The position numbers were made by a program, and so were the translations under genes. The notes under the pieces were generated by a model that saw only the letters and a program-made list of their open reading frames with translations, did no database searches and was not told the origin of the DNA. Below are positions 8,322 to 15,759 of a stretch of DNA of 64,000 bases, in pieces; the stretch's first letter is position 1; each line of letters opens with the position of its first letter. The DNA comes from JAFCCL01 sp041645325 (GTDB lineage: Archaea; Iainarchaeota; Iainarchaeia; Iainarchaeales; GCA-2688035). The DNA lies in the NCBI GenBank assembly GCA_041645325.1, contig JBAZQI010000002.1, positions 1 to 64,000 of the forward strand. The letters are read 5' to 3'.

Positions 8322-8755
8322 CCCAAAAGGCGCAGGCAGGCATGGAACAGCTGCTTGCTTATGGCCTGATGATAGCCTTGGCGGCAATAATCTTCGGCGT
8401 CATTACCTTTATCGGCGCTGGCCCTACCCAGGAAATAATATTCAAGTCATCCGACCCTGAAATGATTTTGGTGCAAGGCGGAAAGTTTTGGGAAGGCACT
8501 GTTGAATTAAAGCTGTTGAGTCTTGCAGGCGACGAAATGGAAATAACCTCCTTTGCAGGGGAATTCGGCGGAGACTGCACCCTAAACGGTGCTGAGCCAA
8601 CAGCCGCAGTTATCGGGCAAAGCGGCCAATTGTCCATTGTGTGCACTGACGTTAATGCGGAAGGGCTTTCCAGCCATCCGATAGTAATAGAATACAACGA
8701 CTTTGGCAAACTGCCAAGGCAGGTTGCAATCACCGCCGGAAATGTTCCTGCTTAA
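8318..8755 (+). CDS. Type IV pilin-like protein with class III signal peptide
   Basis: The N-terminus KAQAGMEQLLAYG followed by about 20 hydrophobic residues (LMIALAAIIFGVITFIGAG) matches archaeal prepilin signal sequences: a short basic leader, cleavage after the KAQ-type tripeptide, and Glu at mature +4/+5. The rest (about 105 residues) is a beta-rich extracellular domain with two Cys. It would be processed by an EppA/PibD-type peptidase and assembled into a pilus or an adhesive surface structure. ATGA overlap with the preceding gene. 145 aa. Confidence 0.75.
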   Translation: MTQKAQAGMEQLLAYGLMIALAAIIFGVITFIGAGPTQEIIFKSSDPEMILVQGGKFWEGTVELKLLSLAGDEMEITSFAGEFGGDCTLNGAEPTAAVIGQSGQLSIVCTDVNAEGLSSHPIVIEYNDFGKLPRQVAITAGNVPA

Positions 8756-8802
8756 CCAGAAAATGCGGCCTGAAAATTGTGCAAAGGCAATGCCTTTCTT
8801 TT

Positions 8803-9012
8803 TCAGGCATTTCCGTTCCAAGCCTCAATCGCTTCCAATGCCTCTTTTTCGCTTATTTTTTCCACTGCAAAGCCCTGCTGCAACAGCACAAAATCGCCTT
8901 TTTTTGCCTTTGCCATGTTTATTGCTTCCCTTTCAATGCCCTGCTGTTCAACCAAGACCTTTTTTCCATTCTCTTTCAAGGCAATGACTTTTGCCGGAAC
9001 CGCAAGGCACAT
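8803..9012 (-). CDS. hypC: Hydrogenase assembly chaperone HypC/HupF
   Basis: Small chaperone that carries the Fe(CN)2CO unit with HypD and escorts the large-subunit precursor during [NiFe] maturation. It starts with the family hallmark MCLAVPAKV, in which Cys2 is essential, followed by a five-strand beta-barrel pattern (GDFVLLQQGFAVEKI). 69 aa is typical. It stands alone on the minus strand and shares an intergenic region with the divergent ferredoxin operon. With the protease at 6.2 kb it supports maturation of HydA; hypA, B, D, E and F are not in the window. Confidence 0.92.
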   Translation of the reverse strand: MCLAVPAKVIALKENGKKVLVEQQGIEREAINMAKAKKGDFVLLQQGFAVEKISEKEALEAIEAWNGNA

Positions 9013-9086
9013 TTTTTCACACGCTCTGCCAAAAACAATGGTTTAAATGTTTTATTAACCTTCTTTTTCTAAAAGGGACCGGAAAA

Positions 9087-9263
9087 ATGACTGCTGTGAA
9101 CGACCCGGAAAAATGCTGCTATTGCGCAGGCTGCCCCATGGTTTGCCCTGTTGCTGCAATAGAGCTCATTGATGAGCGCATTGTGATTGACGCGCAAAAA
9201 TGCATTAACTGCGGAGCCTGCGTAAGGGTCTGCCCTGTTGGGGCAATGAGGATTGAAAAGTGA
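9087..9263 (+). CDS. 2[4Fe-4S] ferredoxin
   Basis: 58-residue bacterial-type ferredoxin. Two cluster motifs are visible: CCYCAGCPMVCP and CINCGACVRVCP. The ATG at 9087 follows a GGGACCGG stretch; a longer open frame from 8991 runs through the promoter and is unlikely. A TATA-like TTTAAATG lies near 9042. The next genes are a tautomerase (7 nt later) and geranylgeranyl reductase, so the ferredoxin is a plausible electron donor for isoprenoid chain saturation. Confidence 0.9.
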   Translation: MTAVNDPEKCCYCAGCPMVCPVAAIELIDERIVIDAQKCINCGACVRVCPVGAMRIEK

Positions 9264-9270
9264 TTGTTTT

Positions 9271-9468
9271 ATGCCTGTCGTGAAAATTGATTTGCTGGAA
9301 GGAAGGACTGCAAAGCAAAAGGAAAAGCTTGCCAAGGCACTGCTCGCGGCCTTTGAGGAAAACGGCATTCCAAAAGAATGGGTCAGCATTATTTTCAACG
9401 ACCTTCCGGCAGAAAACTGGGTGATTTCCGGTGAAATGCTTTCCGAAAAACTGAAGAGGGAGAAATGA
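9271..9468 (+). CDS. 4-oxalocrotonate tautomerase-like protein
   Basis: 65-residue tautomerase-fold protein. The initiator Met is followed by the catalytic Pro (MPVVKIDLLEGRT), and the helix RTAKQKEKLAKALLAAFEE and strand WVSIIFND fit the family. The ATG at 9271 is chosen because it exposes Pro2, which must become N-terminal. The physiological substrate is unknown. It sits between ferredoxin and geranylgeranyl reductase in an apparent operon, with no obvious chemical link to lipid reduction. Confidence 0.85.
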   Translation: MPVVKIDLLEGRTAKQKEKLAKALLAAFEENGIPKEWVSIIFNDLPAENWVISGEMLSEKLKREK

Positions 9469-9474
9469 TTCTCA

Positions 9475-10665
9475 ATGCGGGAATTTGACGTGATTGTAAT
9501 AGGCGCAGGGCCGGCAGGCCTGCGAGCGGCCAAAATCCTTGCCGAAGGGAACGCAAAGGTTTTGTGCATTGACAAGAAGCAGGAAATAGGCGTGCCAAAA
9601 AGGTGCGGCGAAGGCCTTGGCCTGGGCTGGATGAAAAGGCTCGGCCTCAAGCCTGACAAGAAATGGTGCCTGCAGCCAATCACAGGTGCAGCCCTATACT
9701 CACCCTCGCTTAAAAGCATTGAAATTGACGACAAAAAAACTTCAGGCTATGTCATTGAACGCAGGGTGTTTGAAAAAGAGCTTGCAAAAGAAGCCGCAAA
9801 AAAAGGCGCCTTGATAAGGACAAAATGCAGGGCATTCAATTTTGAAAGAAAAGAAGGCAAAGTCATTGTTTCATGCATTGAACAAGGCGAACACACGCAA
9901 TACTCCGCGCCGATAATAATTGCGGCAGACGGAACAGAAAGCCTTGCCCCAAGGCGATTGGGGCTTGACACAAAAATTTCACTGAATGACATTGACTCTG
10001 GCTACCAGTATGAAATGGCAAACATTTCCTTTGAAAAGCCAAATTTTATCCACCTGTTCTTTGGAAAAGAAGTCGCAAACAGGGGTTATTGCTGGATTTT
10101 CCCAAAATCAAAAACCTGTGCAAACGTAGGCATAGGAATTGCAGGCATGTCGCAAAAAACAGCCAAAGAATACCTTGACCGCTTTGTGGAATCGCATCCA
10201 GGTCTCAAGAATGGCAGCATAATTGAAGTAAATGCCGGAACGATTCCGGTCGGAGGCTTTTTGGAGGAAATGACGGCAGACAACCTTCTTGTGGTGGGCG
10301 ACGCCGCGCACCAAGTTAACCCGATTCACGGCGGCGGCATAGGCATTGCAATGGAAGCAGCCACAATTGCAAGCAAGGTTGCGCTTGAAGCCCTTAGGAA
10401 AAAAGACTTTTCCCGCGAATTTTTGTCAAAATACAACAAGGCATGGTATGAAACAAGGGGCAACAAGCTCAAAAAAATCCTGAAGCAAAGGCGCATGTTT
10501 GAAGCCCTTGACGACGATGATTTCGAAACCCTTGCGGAAAGCATTACAGGGCAGGATATAATGCTCATTGCAGAAGGCGACCTTGCGGCATCGGCAAAAA
10601 TGGTCATCAAAAAGCTGGTAAAGCACCCGAAGCTTGCGGGGATAATGCTGAAATACCTGAAATAG
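9475..10665 (+). CDS. Geranylgeranyl reductase family FAD protein (archaeal lipid saturation)
   Basis: Flavoprotein that hydrogenates the double bonds of geranylgeranyl chains in archaeol-type lipids. It has the N-terminal FAD dinucleotide fold (VIGAGPAGLRAAK), the family motif PKRCGEGL, and the distal FAD motif GDAAHQVNPIHGGGI. The length (396 aa) is typical of digeranylgeranylglycerophospholipid reductases. In some archaea an adjacent ferredoxin supplies electrons for this enzyme, and one is present here two genes upstream. The start follows the tautomerase stop by 6 nt. Confidence 0.9.
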   Translation: MREFDVIVIGAGPAGLRAAKILAEGNAKVLCIDKKQEIGVPKRCGEGLGLGWMKRLGLKPDKKWCLQPITGAALYSPSLKSIEIDDKKTSGYVIERRVFEKELAKEAAKKGALIRTKCRAFNFERKEGKVIVSCIEQGEHTQYSAPIIIAADGTESLAPRRLGLDTKISLNDIDSGYQYEMANISFEKPNFIHLFFGKEVANRGYCWIFPKSKTCANVGIGIAGMSQKTAKEYLDRFVESHPGLKNGSIIEVNAGTIPVGGFLEEMTADNLLVVGDAAHQVNPIHGGGIGIAMEAATIASKVALEALRKKDFSREFLSKYNKAWYETRGNKLKKILKQRRMFEALDDDDFETLAESITGQDIMLIAEGDLAASAKMVIKKLVKHPKLAGIMLKYLK

Positions 10666-10732
10666 CAGAAAATTTGTCTTCATTCTTCTGGTTGCAATAA
10701 AGCGCCAAAAGATGATTTTCACTTGCCCCATT

Positions 10733-11182
10733 TCAGCAATTTTTTTCCGCAAATTTTCTGATTATTTCCTTTGCTTCCCCAATTGTTTGGTAAGGGCGGC
10801 ATTCAAAAGGGGTTTTTACGAATTTTGAGCCCTGCTTTCCTTTGATGTAAGCGGAAACAGCCTTTCCCAGATGCTTTTTGAAAAGGCAAAGCACCGGTTT
10901 TCCCAAATGAACAATGTCAGTTATTTCACCGCCAACCCCCAAGCTAGGGTTGCTTATCTCAAAAATGCCGATGTCGGATTCCTGCAGCCATTTGAAATCC
11001 CTGTCATGAATTTGCGCATCATTGAGCCTGCTTTCTTCCTCAAAAATGCCTTCTTTTGTCTGGTGCTCTGTTGCAAGCCTGAAGCCAAGCTCCTTTATTG
11101 CGCCCTGAATCTGAATCAGCTCTTCCCTGCTTGCATTCGCATAACCACCCCTCATGCTGCAGCCGAAAAAAATCTTCAACAT
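10733..11182 (-). CDS. Nucleoside 2-deoxyribosyltransferase-like / DNPH1-type N-hydrolase
   Basis: The MLKIFFGCSMRGG start, the TEH segment and the SDIGIFEISNPSLGVGGEI motif match the fold that includes 2'-deoxynucleoside 5'-phosphate N-hydrolase 1 and nucleoside deoxyribosyltransferases, which cut or exchange the N-glycosidic bond of deoxynucleotides. The ATG at 11182 gives the canonical start. A TTTAAA at about 11205-11212, 25-30 nt upstream, would make a leaderless mRNA and could also serve the divergent NFACT gene. 149 aa. The exact substrate is unproven. Confidence 0.8.
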   Translation of the reverse strand: MLKIFFGCSMRGGYANASREELIQIQGAIKELGFRLATEHQTKEGIFEEESRLNDAQIHDRDFKWLQESDIGIFEISNPSLGVGGEITDIVHLGKPVLCLFKKHLGKAVSAYIKGKQGSKFVKTPFECRPYQTIGEAKEIIRKFAEKNC

Positions 11183-11243
11183 AAAAACAATTTCCCAGTG
11201 AACCATTTAAAGCATTTTTCCCACACTAATTTTCCTGGTTTTC

Positions 11244-12404
11244 ATGCAGATTCCGAACATTTCCCTGGCTTACCTTGTTGCAGAGCTCGCCCCGCTACTG
11301 GAAGGAAGCATTGTGCGCAAGGTGCAGGAGCTTGAAAACGGCTGGCTCAAGTTCAGGATGCAGACAAGGCAGGGCACAAAGGATTTGATAGCGGCGCCGG
11401 ACGCCATTTTCATCACTTCATTTTCAATTCCGGCAAAGCAGGAAACCTCTGGATACGGCGCTTTCCTGCGCAAAAAGCTTTCCAACAAAAAGGTCCTTTC
11501 GCTGAAACAGCAGGGCCTTGACCGCATAGTCACAATGCAGCTTGAAGGATTTTTCCTGATATTTGAATTGTTTGCAAAAGGCAATGTCATCCTTGCTGAT
11601 GAAAGCATGCAAATACTTTCGGCTTACAGGAAAGAGCAATGGAAAGACCGCATTCTGAAAAAAGGCGAGCAGTACAAGGCGCCTTCCTCAAAAGGCGTGA
11701 ACCCGCAAATACTTGACGCGGCAAAGCTCGAATCAATTCTCAAACAAAGCGATTCAGACCTTGTGAGAACGCTTGTAAAAGAGGTCAACATTGCCCCTGT
11801 TTTTGCAGACGTCGCCTGCCTCAATGCAGGGAAAGGGGGTAACAGTAGCGGTAGCAACGGGCTTGAAAAGGAAATGCCTGCAAAAGGGCTCTCTGTGGAA
11901 GAAACCGCAAAACTGGCTGCAGAAATAAAGGCGCTTTATGCCATTGACCTGAAAAAAGAACGCCCTGTGATTGCCGAAATGGACGGCAAAAAAATGTTGC
12001 TGCCCTTCCTGCCAAAAATGCCTGGCTTAAAGGAACTCCAAGCATTCCCCTCATCATCACTGAACTATGCAATTGATGCAATTTACAGCAAAAGCTTTTC
12101 AGAATCAAAAGGCGAGCAGGAAAAAACGTCTTTCTCAAAGAAAAAAAACGAGCTTGAGCACAGCATGCAGCAGCAAAAAGAGGCCCTTGAAATGCTGCTT
12201 GCAAAAGTTGAAAACAACGCAAAAAAAGCCGAATTGATATACGCGAACTATTCGCAGCTCTTCGCCCTTGGAGAAGCGCTGCGCTCAGCGAAAAAACAAA
12301 ACTTGCCGGAAAAAGATGTTATGTATATGTTAGGAAAAGATTTTCCTTTTCTCAAAAGCATTGGCCTTAAGCAAGGCAAAGCCTTGGTTTACCTCAAAGA
12401 ATAG
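11244..12404 (+). CDS. NFACT N-terminal domain protein (RqcH/Rqc2-like), lacking NFACT-R
   Basis: Family members bind obstructed large ribosomal subunits and recruit tRNA for tailing in ribosome-associated quality control. The NFACT-N domain (about residues 1-170) includes the GLDRIV motif, matching the conserved Asp-Arg pair, and FELFAKGNVILAD. A short HhH-like region and a Lys/Glu-rich coiled coil (about residues 285-345) follow. Full-length archaeal homologues are usually 550 aa or more and end in an NFACT-R domain; this one stops at 386 aa after the coiled coil, and no continuation is found before the PRC-barrel gene. Confidence 0.85.
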   Translation: MQIPNISLAYLVAELAPLLEGSIVRKVQELENGWLKFRMQTRQGTKDLIAAPDAIFITSFSIPAKQETSGYGAFLRKKLSNKKVLSLKQQGLDRIVTMQLEGFFLIFELFAKGNVILADESMQILSAYRKEQWKDRILKKGEQYKAPSSKGVNPQILDAAKLESILKQSDSDLVRTLVKEVNIAPVFADVACLNAGKGGNSSGSNGLEKEMPAKGLSVEETAKLAAEIKALYAIDLKKERPVIAEMDGKKMLLPFLPKMPGLKELQAFPSSSLNYAIDAIYSKSFSESKGEQEKTSFSKKKNELEHSMQQQKEALEMLLAKVENNAKKAELIYANYSQLFALGEALRSAKKQNLPEKDVMYMLGKDFPFLKSIGLKQGKALVYLKE

Positions 12405-12444
12405 ATAAAAGAAGAAAAAGACCAGAAACTTCTGCTGGAAAATT

Positions 12445-12723
12445 TCAGTCTTCTGGAGCGGTCTGGGCAGTTTCTATCTCGCGCTCATCAACAATGAACA
12501 CGTCGCTCACAGCAGTTACTGCGCTGTAAGGAATCTGTATTATCCTGTCCTTGGCACCAGCTTTTTTCACAAATTTGCTTTCCCTGTCAAGCTCAACCAG
12601 CAAATGCTCTATTTCCCCGCTTGCCTCATTGATAAGCAGGTCTGAAAGCTTTCCAACCTCGTCGCCGCGGTTAGTGATAACTTTCTTTGTTGCCAGCTGC
12701 CTTGCGATGGTGTACTTATACAT
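12445..12723 (-). CDS. PRC-barrel domain protein
   Basis: 92-residue beta-barrel protein: the ARQLATKKVITNRGDEVGKLSDLLINEASGEI-type pattern is that of archaeal PRC-barrels, some of which (CdpB) act with FtsZ/SepF in cell division. That role here is only a possibility. A TATA box (TTTATAAATA on the minus strand, near 12770) lies about 45 nt before the ATG, and GGGGG sits 6-10 nt upstream. It is monocistronic and convergent with the NFACT gene. Confidence 0.85.
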   Translation of the reverse strand: MYKYTIARQLATKKVITNRGDEVGKLSDLLINEASGEIEHLLVELDRESKFVKKAGAKDRIIQIPYSAVTAVSDVFIVDEREIETAQTAPED

Positions 12724-13040
12724 ATTTTTCCCCCATTGAAAATCAACTTGTACACATAAAAGCCAAACTTATTTATAAATGTTGCTTTAGGTGCTTTCTA
12801 CATAAAGAGACATTGTCCGAATTGAAAAAATTACCAAAAAACCCCCTTTTACCCCATTTCTACATAAGCAAGCCTTTTTGCTTCCGAAGCTATCGGCTTT
12901 TTACATCCTGATAAATGCCTCCTTTTTGCGAAACTAAAAGTAAATTCAAATGATTACCGGAAGGGCTGTTAAGGAAATTATCAGCGGAAACCTATCCTCC
13001 TTCCAGGTCTTTTTAAAACGTGAAAATATTTTCTATAGTT
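12724..13040. other. A+T-rich intergenic region with repeated 11-mer
   Basis: About 317 bp without a convincing gene. It holds the PRC-barrel promoter, two exact copies of TTTCTACATAA (12795-12805 and 12857-12867) 62 nt apart, and a TATA-like CTTTTTAAAA (about 13009-13018) placed to give a leaderless transcript at the ATG at 13041. A 50-codon open stretch from 12950 overlaps the next gene and has no family resemblance that I can see. Confidence 0.5.
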
Positions 13041-14207
13041 ATGGTGTGCAAAGCAAGGGCAAGATTCGAAACAAGAGAGTCTCAAAAGGAATATTTCAAT
13101 AACGTAAAAAGAAAATTATCCGTTTCTATTAGGAAACTCGCTAAGCTTTTGAAAGTTTCTGACGGAGGAATTGAGAGTTATTGCTGTGGAAGAACAGCGC
13201 CTCCAATTTGGATTATAAAAAGGTTAGAAAACTTAACAGGGCTTGGGGCTGTTTATGTTGAAGGCAGTGGAAAAATTGTAAGAAAGAGAAGAAGGCTAAT
13301 GCCAATGGCTTTAGCTGAAGCAAAAGAAGTTTTGGGTAAATATTTTCCTAGCTGGCTTGAGCGAATCTTGGGCATGATTGAAGAAGGTTATACAATCAAA
13401 GAGATTGCAGCTTCTCTTCGCAGGGAAAAATTTGTATTTGATAGTTCTGCAGTTGTAAAGGCAATAGGGGCATATAAAAAGAATTTTCTAATTAGGATTT
13501 GTGATAACATTTCCAAAGAATCTTGTATTGTTGTAAGGGGCCGGGTAGATAAATCAAAAGGAGATTGCACTATTAATTTTAACTTAAAACCACTGGCGCA
13601 ATTGATAGGCAATGATGACAAAATAAGAGTTAGGCTTGAAGTTTCAAACGGCCGCACGGTGGTCAAGCTTATTCCATCAAAGATTGGAAGAAAAATTGCA
13701 TTCATTAAGGGGTGGGGTGCATTTAAAATTCATATTCCTGTCCAGTTAGGGCTTCTTCCAACCACCCATGTAGATATACTGATTCCAACCGCAGAATTTG
13801 GCTTAGATTTTTTTGATTGTATTTATGATAAAGATGCAGTAACACTGGCAAAGAGGGCAGTTGAAAGGAATCTGCAAATTTTCCCCCTTAGGTCAACGCC
13901 AAATAATAGATTAGGTGACCTTGTTTTTGAAGCAAATGATAAACTTGTCGTAATTGAAATAACTCGTGCGCTTTCGCGAAATTGCGCACACTTCAAACTA
14001 GGGCAAAGTTTGATGCAAAAGATTTTGCATAAAGATAAGGACATGATTCAACTTTTAGTTTGCAAAAAAGGTTTGTTTGATGAAAATCAAAAAGAAGCTC
14101 TGAACTTTCTCAGGGTAAATATAATCTACACTGATTTCAAAAATGGCTGGGAAGATGGTGTACTAAGCCAAATGCCTTCTTATCTAAACGACGCCGAAAA
14201 CTATTAA
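13041..14207 (+). CDS. Unrecognised HTH protein with PD-(D/E)xK-like C-terminus
   Basis: No family is recognised with confidence. About residues 22-68 look like a XRE-type helix-turn-helix (SVSIRKLAKLLKVSDGGIES). About residues 100-125 resemble a second HTH. A beta-rich middle region is followed by a C-terminal segment in which D293 (GDLVFE) and E306 (VVIEIT) are arranged as in PD-(D/E)xK nucleases. The expected Lys is Thr308, so activity may be lost or the Lys displaced. The gene is visibly more A+T-rich than its neighbours, which suggests acquisition. The ATG at 13041 is preferred over a GTG at 13020 because of TATA placement. 388 aa. Confidence 0.6.
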   Translation: MVCKARARFETRESQKEYFNNVKRKLSVSIRKLAKLLKVSDGGIESYCCGRTAPPIWIIKRLENLTGLGAVYVEGSGKIVRKRRRLMPMALAEAKEVLGKYFPSWLERILGMIEEGYTIKEIAASLRREKFVFDSSAVVKAIGAYKKNFLIRICDNISKESCIVVRGRVDKSKGDCTINFNLKPLAQLIGNDDKIRVRLEVSNGRTVVKLIPSKIGRKIAFIKGWGAFKIHIPVQLGLLPTTHVDILIPTAEFGLDFFDCIYDKDAVTLAKRAVERNLQIFPLRSTPNNRLGDLVFEANDKLVVIEITRALSRNCAHFKLGQSLMQKILHKDKDMIQLLVCKKGLFDENQKEALNFLRVNIIYTDFKNGWEDGVLSQMPSYLNDAENY

Positions 14208-14217
14208 ATTCTTGGTT

Positions 14218-15171
14218 ATGAGAGATTATTCTATGCTATCGGAAAAAGCCAAGGGGGTACTATACAATCAAGGTTATCGGATTATTGGAAACCACAGTGC
14301 GGTAAAGACCTGTCTTTGGTGCAAAAAGGCATTGCGGAGCGAAGGGGTTTGTTATAAAGACAGCTTTTACGGTATCCAATCCCACAGATGCGTCCAAATG
14401 ACTCCGGCTTTAAGAAATTGTAACCTTCGCTGCCTGTGGTGCTGGAGAGCGGTAGAGTTTACTGAAGCGGATTGGAAAGGCCCAGTTAATAGTCCCAAAG
14501 AGATAGTTGACGGTTGCCTTGAATCACAAAAAGAATTGCTATCGGGCTTCGGCGGATATGAAAAAGTAAATAAAAAGCGCTTGCAGGAAAGCAAAAATCC
14601 CTCAAACTTCGCTGTTTCCTTAATCGGAGAGCCTACACTTTACCCAAAGCTCCCAAAATTGATAGATGAAATAAATTCTCGTGGCATGACAAGTTTTCTT
14701 GTTTCCAACGGAACCAAGCCCGAAATGATAAAAAGATTAATCAAACACCAGCCAACGCAGTTATATATTACGCTTCCCGCCCCAAATGAAATAATATTCA
14801 ATAAATGCTGCAGACCACTTATCAAAGATGCTTGGCAGAAAATTCAGCAATCGCTTTCCCTGCTATCAAGATTTGACAGAAGCGTTGTCAGATTAACCTT
14901 GGTAAAAGACTTAAACATGATTAACCCTCCAGAATACGCTGATATCTTATCAAAAACCAATGTTGATTTTGTCGAATTAAAGGCATACATGTATGTTGGT
15001 CTAAGCAGGCAGCGCTTGAAGATTGAAAACATGCCATTGCACGGGGAAGTAAAGGAATTTGCGGAAAAAATCAACGAAAGCCTTGGCTACAGCTTTGCAG
15101 GCGAAAGCAGGCCCTCAAGGGTAGTGCTGCTCTCAAAGAAAAAAGGCGGAACAAAAATTGCAAAGCCCTAA
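14218..15171 (+). CDS. taw1: tRNA 4-demethylwyosine synthase, radical SAM (Taw1/TYW1)
   Basis: Converts m1G37 of tRNA-Phe to 4-demethylwyosine using pyruvate and SAM. The radical-SAM motif CNLRCLWCWR is the Taw1 form, with Trp-Arg after the third Cys. An upstream CLWCKKAL pair and HRCVQM fit the second iron-sulfur site. AVSLIGEPTLYP and the C-terminal ELKAYMYVG also match. The ATG at 14218 is used; the frame opens at a TTG at 14212. Most of the gene is A+T-rich like its neighbour, but the last 160 nt return to the local style, with AGG arginine and CTC/GCC codons. 317 aa. Confidence 0.92.
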   Translation: MRDYSMLSEKAKGVLYNQGYRIIGNHSAVKTCLWCKKALRSEGVCYKDSFYGIQSHRCVQMTPALRNCNLRCLWCWRAVEFTEADWKGPVNSPKEIVDGCLESQKELLSGFGGYEKVNKKRLQESKNPSNFAVSLIGEPTLYPKLPKLIDEINSRGMTSFLVSNGTKPEMIKRLIKHQPTQLYITLPAPNEIIFNKCCRPLIKDAWQKIQQSLSLLSRFDRSVVRLTLVKDLNMINPPEYADILSKTNVDFVELKAYMYVGLSRQRLKIENMPLHGEVKEFAEKINESLGYSFAGESRPSRVVLLSKKKGGTKIAKP

Positions 15172-15223
15172 AATACAGAAAATTTAATAACCACTTAAGC
15201 CCTTTATTCTCCGGGTTTTTCAC

Positions 15224-15529
15224 ATGGCTGAAGACTTTGACGAAGAAGAGGAGCCGCGGAAAAAAAAGAAAAAGGGCAAGGGCCTTTTTTCAGGAAAGCG
15301 CATGGCATTGCTTGCAATATTGCTCATTATTTTTGCCTCCGGCGCGGCATTCCAGCATTATCTCATAGAGCCGGTAATAGGCTCTGATTTTGCCCAAAAA
15401 TACGCGCTTTGCCTCTCGCAGCGCAACGTACTTGACGACCGCTTTTCATCCTGCGCCCAGCAGCTGAACGACGCAAACAATTCAAAGAACTCGTGCGAAT
15501 TGCAGCTAAGTCAATGCATTGAAGGGTAA
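15224..15529 (+). CDS. Small single-pass membrane protein, unknown function
   Basis: 101 aa. A highly charged N-terminus (acidic EDFDEEEE, then a run of Lys) precedes one transmembrane helix (about residues 27-45, MALLAILLIIFASGAAF). The C-terminal 55 residues are predicted outside and contain four Cys. The start is 40 nt after a TATA-like TTTAATAA (about 15183). No family is recognised. It is followed by a still smaller membrane ORF. Confidence 0.6.
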   Translation: MAEDFDEEEEPRKKKKKGKGLFSGKRMALLAILLIIFASGAAFQHYLIEPVIGSDFAQKYALCLSQRNVLDDRFSSCAQQLNDANNSKNSCELQLSQCIEG

Positions 15530-15587
15530 TGACCGAACAATTGCTTGTGGTAAGGCATAGGAATTATTGCTTAAAATTGATGATATC

Positions 15588-15734
15588 ATGAAAAAAATAA
15601 ATAAGGACCAGGCGCTGACCACCATCGCAACCATCCTTTTATTGTTCACTGCCATGATTACTTGGAACATTTATTCTTGGCTAATTTTGGTGGCGGTAAT
15701 ATTTATTATAACCGCCTGGTATTTCAAAAAATAG
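15588..15734 (+). CDS. 48-residue two-helix membrane microprotein (putative)
   Basis: Open frame from ATG 15588 to TAG 15732. It has a short basic N-terminus (MKKINKDQAL) and two hydrophobic stretches separated by a Trp/Asn turn (TWNIYSW), ending in a basic FKK tail. This is the layout of small membrane peptides. It has no recognised family and no strong ribosome binding site. Codon choice and hydrophobic pattern argue for a real gene, but conservation must decide. Confidence 0.4.
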   Translation: MKKINKDQALTTIATILLLFTAMITWNIYSWLILVAVIFIITAWYFKK

Positions 15735-15759
15735 CTGGCGTGCCCGGCGCAAATCGTAA

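Noticed and set aside
12950..13096. Short open frame before the HTH/nuclease-like gene
   Set aside because: It overlaps the credible ORF in another frame, has no recognisable domain and lies across the proposed promoter.
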